From an uncultured Paracoccaceae bacterium (GTDB taxonomy: Bacteria; Pseudomonadota; Alphaproteobacteria; Rhodobacterales; Rhodobacteraceae), in the NCBI GenBank assembly GCA_947489705.1, contig CANLEQ010000022.1:1-62203 (forward strand): DNA of 62,203 nucleotides, written 5' to 3'. Position 1 is the stretch's first letter; the number at the start of each line of letters is the position of its first letter. A model generated the notes under the pieces. That model was not told where the DNA came from, searched no databases, and worked only from the letters and a program-made list of their open reading frames with translations. The position numbers and the translations under genes were made by a program. Of the stretch, positions 61,675 to 62,203 are shown in pieces.

Positions 61675-62181
61675 ATGACCCAGTTCGTCCAGCCGGACCT
61701 GGTGAACCTGCCCGAGGGCGAACCGGGCGTCCTTGTCGACGTCCGCTTCGGGCCGTTGCTGCGTCTTCGGCGCAACACGCGGCCGAATTCCGCGCGCGCG
61801 GGGCCCTTTGCCGCCGCGACGTGGCCCTTCCTACCCTCGGTCACGGCATCCCGTGGCGCGCCTTCGCCCTGCAGGAGCGCCCGCGATGTCCAGCGGACCG
61901 CCCTCGACGAGCTCGGCCTGCCCGTCGGCCCGTGGCTCGACGCCGCCGGGACCGCGATCCGCGCAGGCACCGCGGGGACCTGCCCCGTCGCCGTGCCGCG
62001 CCACGGCGAGACCCCGCTCGGCATCCTTCGCGATCGCGTCTTCGAGGTCGGACCGGGGCAACGCATGGCCTTCGTTACCAATGCGGCCGACACGGGCCCG
62101 AACCGTGCGGCAATCGCGGATAGGGCCAGTGAACTGGCCCCCTTTTCGACCGGACACTCGAGCATGACCATGGAGGCTTAG
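61675..62181 (+). pseudogene. Gutted metallo-beta-lactamase-fold (RNase Z-like) gene
   Basis: The start MTQFVQPDLVNLPEGEPGVL and the fragments LGHGIPWRAFALQERP (shifted frame, about 61833-61880), ELGLPVGPWL and PGQRMAFVTNAADTGPNRAA match successive parts of RNase Z-like MBL proteins. The HxHxDH metal motif and about 100 residues between the first and second blocks are missing, and two frameshifts bracket the FALQER segment. The last 25 codons after about 62110 no longer resemble the family. No active enzyme is possible. The remaining open frame is therefore a remnant, not a new gene. Confidence 0.7.
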
Positions 62182-62195
62182 GGATATCCCTAAGC
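62176..62195. repeat. Perfect 20-bp palindrome at the window end
   Basis: GCTTAGGGATATCCCTAAGC is fully self-complementary, overlapping the end of the decayed MBL frame. It may be an operator for a gene beyond the window or a mobile-element edge; the flank on the right is not available. Confidence 0.7.
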
Positions 62196-62203
62196 ACGTG
62201 CTT

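Noticed and set aside
61675-62181. A novel 168-residue protein
   Set aside because: Its segments match separated parts of MBL-fold proteins in two frames, so it is a remnant.

Overview
The window reads as chromosome of a GC-rich alphaproteobacterium, most likely Rhodobacterales (roseobacter/Rhodobacter type). This rests on codon composition, the density of TRAP, TTT and ABC solute transporters, a DUF2927-type secreted protein, an RTX serralysin-like protease, and photoactive yellow protein with its own ligase. No rRNA, tRNA, CRISPR array or intact mobile element was seen.

Layout: 1-1.4 kb is decayed DNA (an IS5-type transposase remnant and an ABC transporter operon collapsed by deletions). 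1.8-4.7 kb is a compact light-sensing operon: photoactive yellow protein (PYP), a PAS-PAS-GGDEF diguanylate cyclase and the p-coumarate:CoA ligase that activates the PYP chromophore. 4.7-11.3 kb is a carboxylate catabolic cluster. A TTT uptake system (tctCBA, with tctA and tctB broken) and a D-2-hydroxyacid dehydrogenase diverge from a GntR/FCD regulator, an RraA/HMG-aldolase-like protein and a fumarylacetoacetate hydrolase-family enzyme. 11.3-18.8 kb holds a repeat-bearing secreted protein, a DUF2927-like protein and a complete oligopeptide ABC operon (oppABCDF) with a hairpin after oppA. 18.9-23.4 kb holds a membrane-anchored spermidine-synthase-like protein, a LOV-domain HWE histidine kinase with two receiver-only response regulators, and an outer-membrane-like protein.

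23.7-29 kb is a DctPQM TRAP operon followed by a large M10/RTX metalloprotease. 29-37 kb holds a GST/CoA-transferase pair, an aldo/keto reductase and a second peptide/nickel-type ABC system with a fused double ATPase. 37-42 kb is a TAXI-TRAP system with a FAD-dependent amine/amino-acid oxidoreductase. 42-52.3 kb is a ten-gene minus-strand operon: amidohydrolase, RidA, a histidinol-dehydrogenase-family enzyme, a carbohydrate-type ABC importer, a 59-residue protein, an amidase and a second FAD oxidoreductase. 52.5-54.6 kb has a glutathionyl-hydroquinone-reductase-like protein and a LacI regulator. 54.6-61.5 kb is a LacI-controlled operon: TAXI-TRAP importer, HpaI-type aldolase, a second histidinol-dehydrogenase-family enzyme and an SDR. 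The end holds a gutted metallo-beta-lactamase-fold gene and a perfect 20-bp palindrome.

Two themes stand out. First, two different blue-light photoreceptor families lie within 20 kb, one linked to a c-di-GMP synthase and one to a phosphorelay. Second, two operons each pair a histidinol-dehydrogenase-family enzyme with its own importer and distinct downstream enzymes, which looks like uncharacterised catabolism of small alcohols or amino-alcohols.
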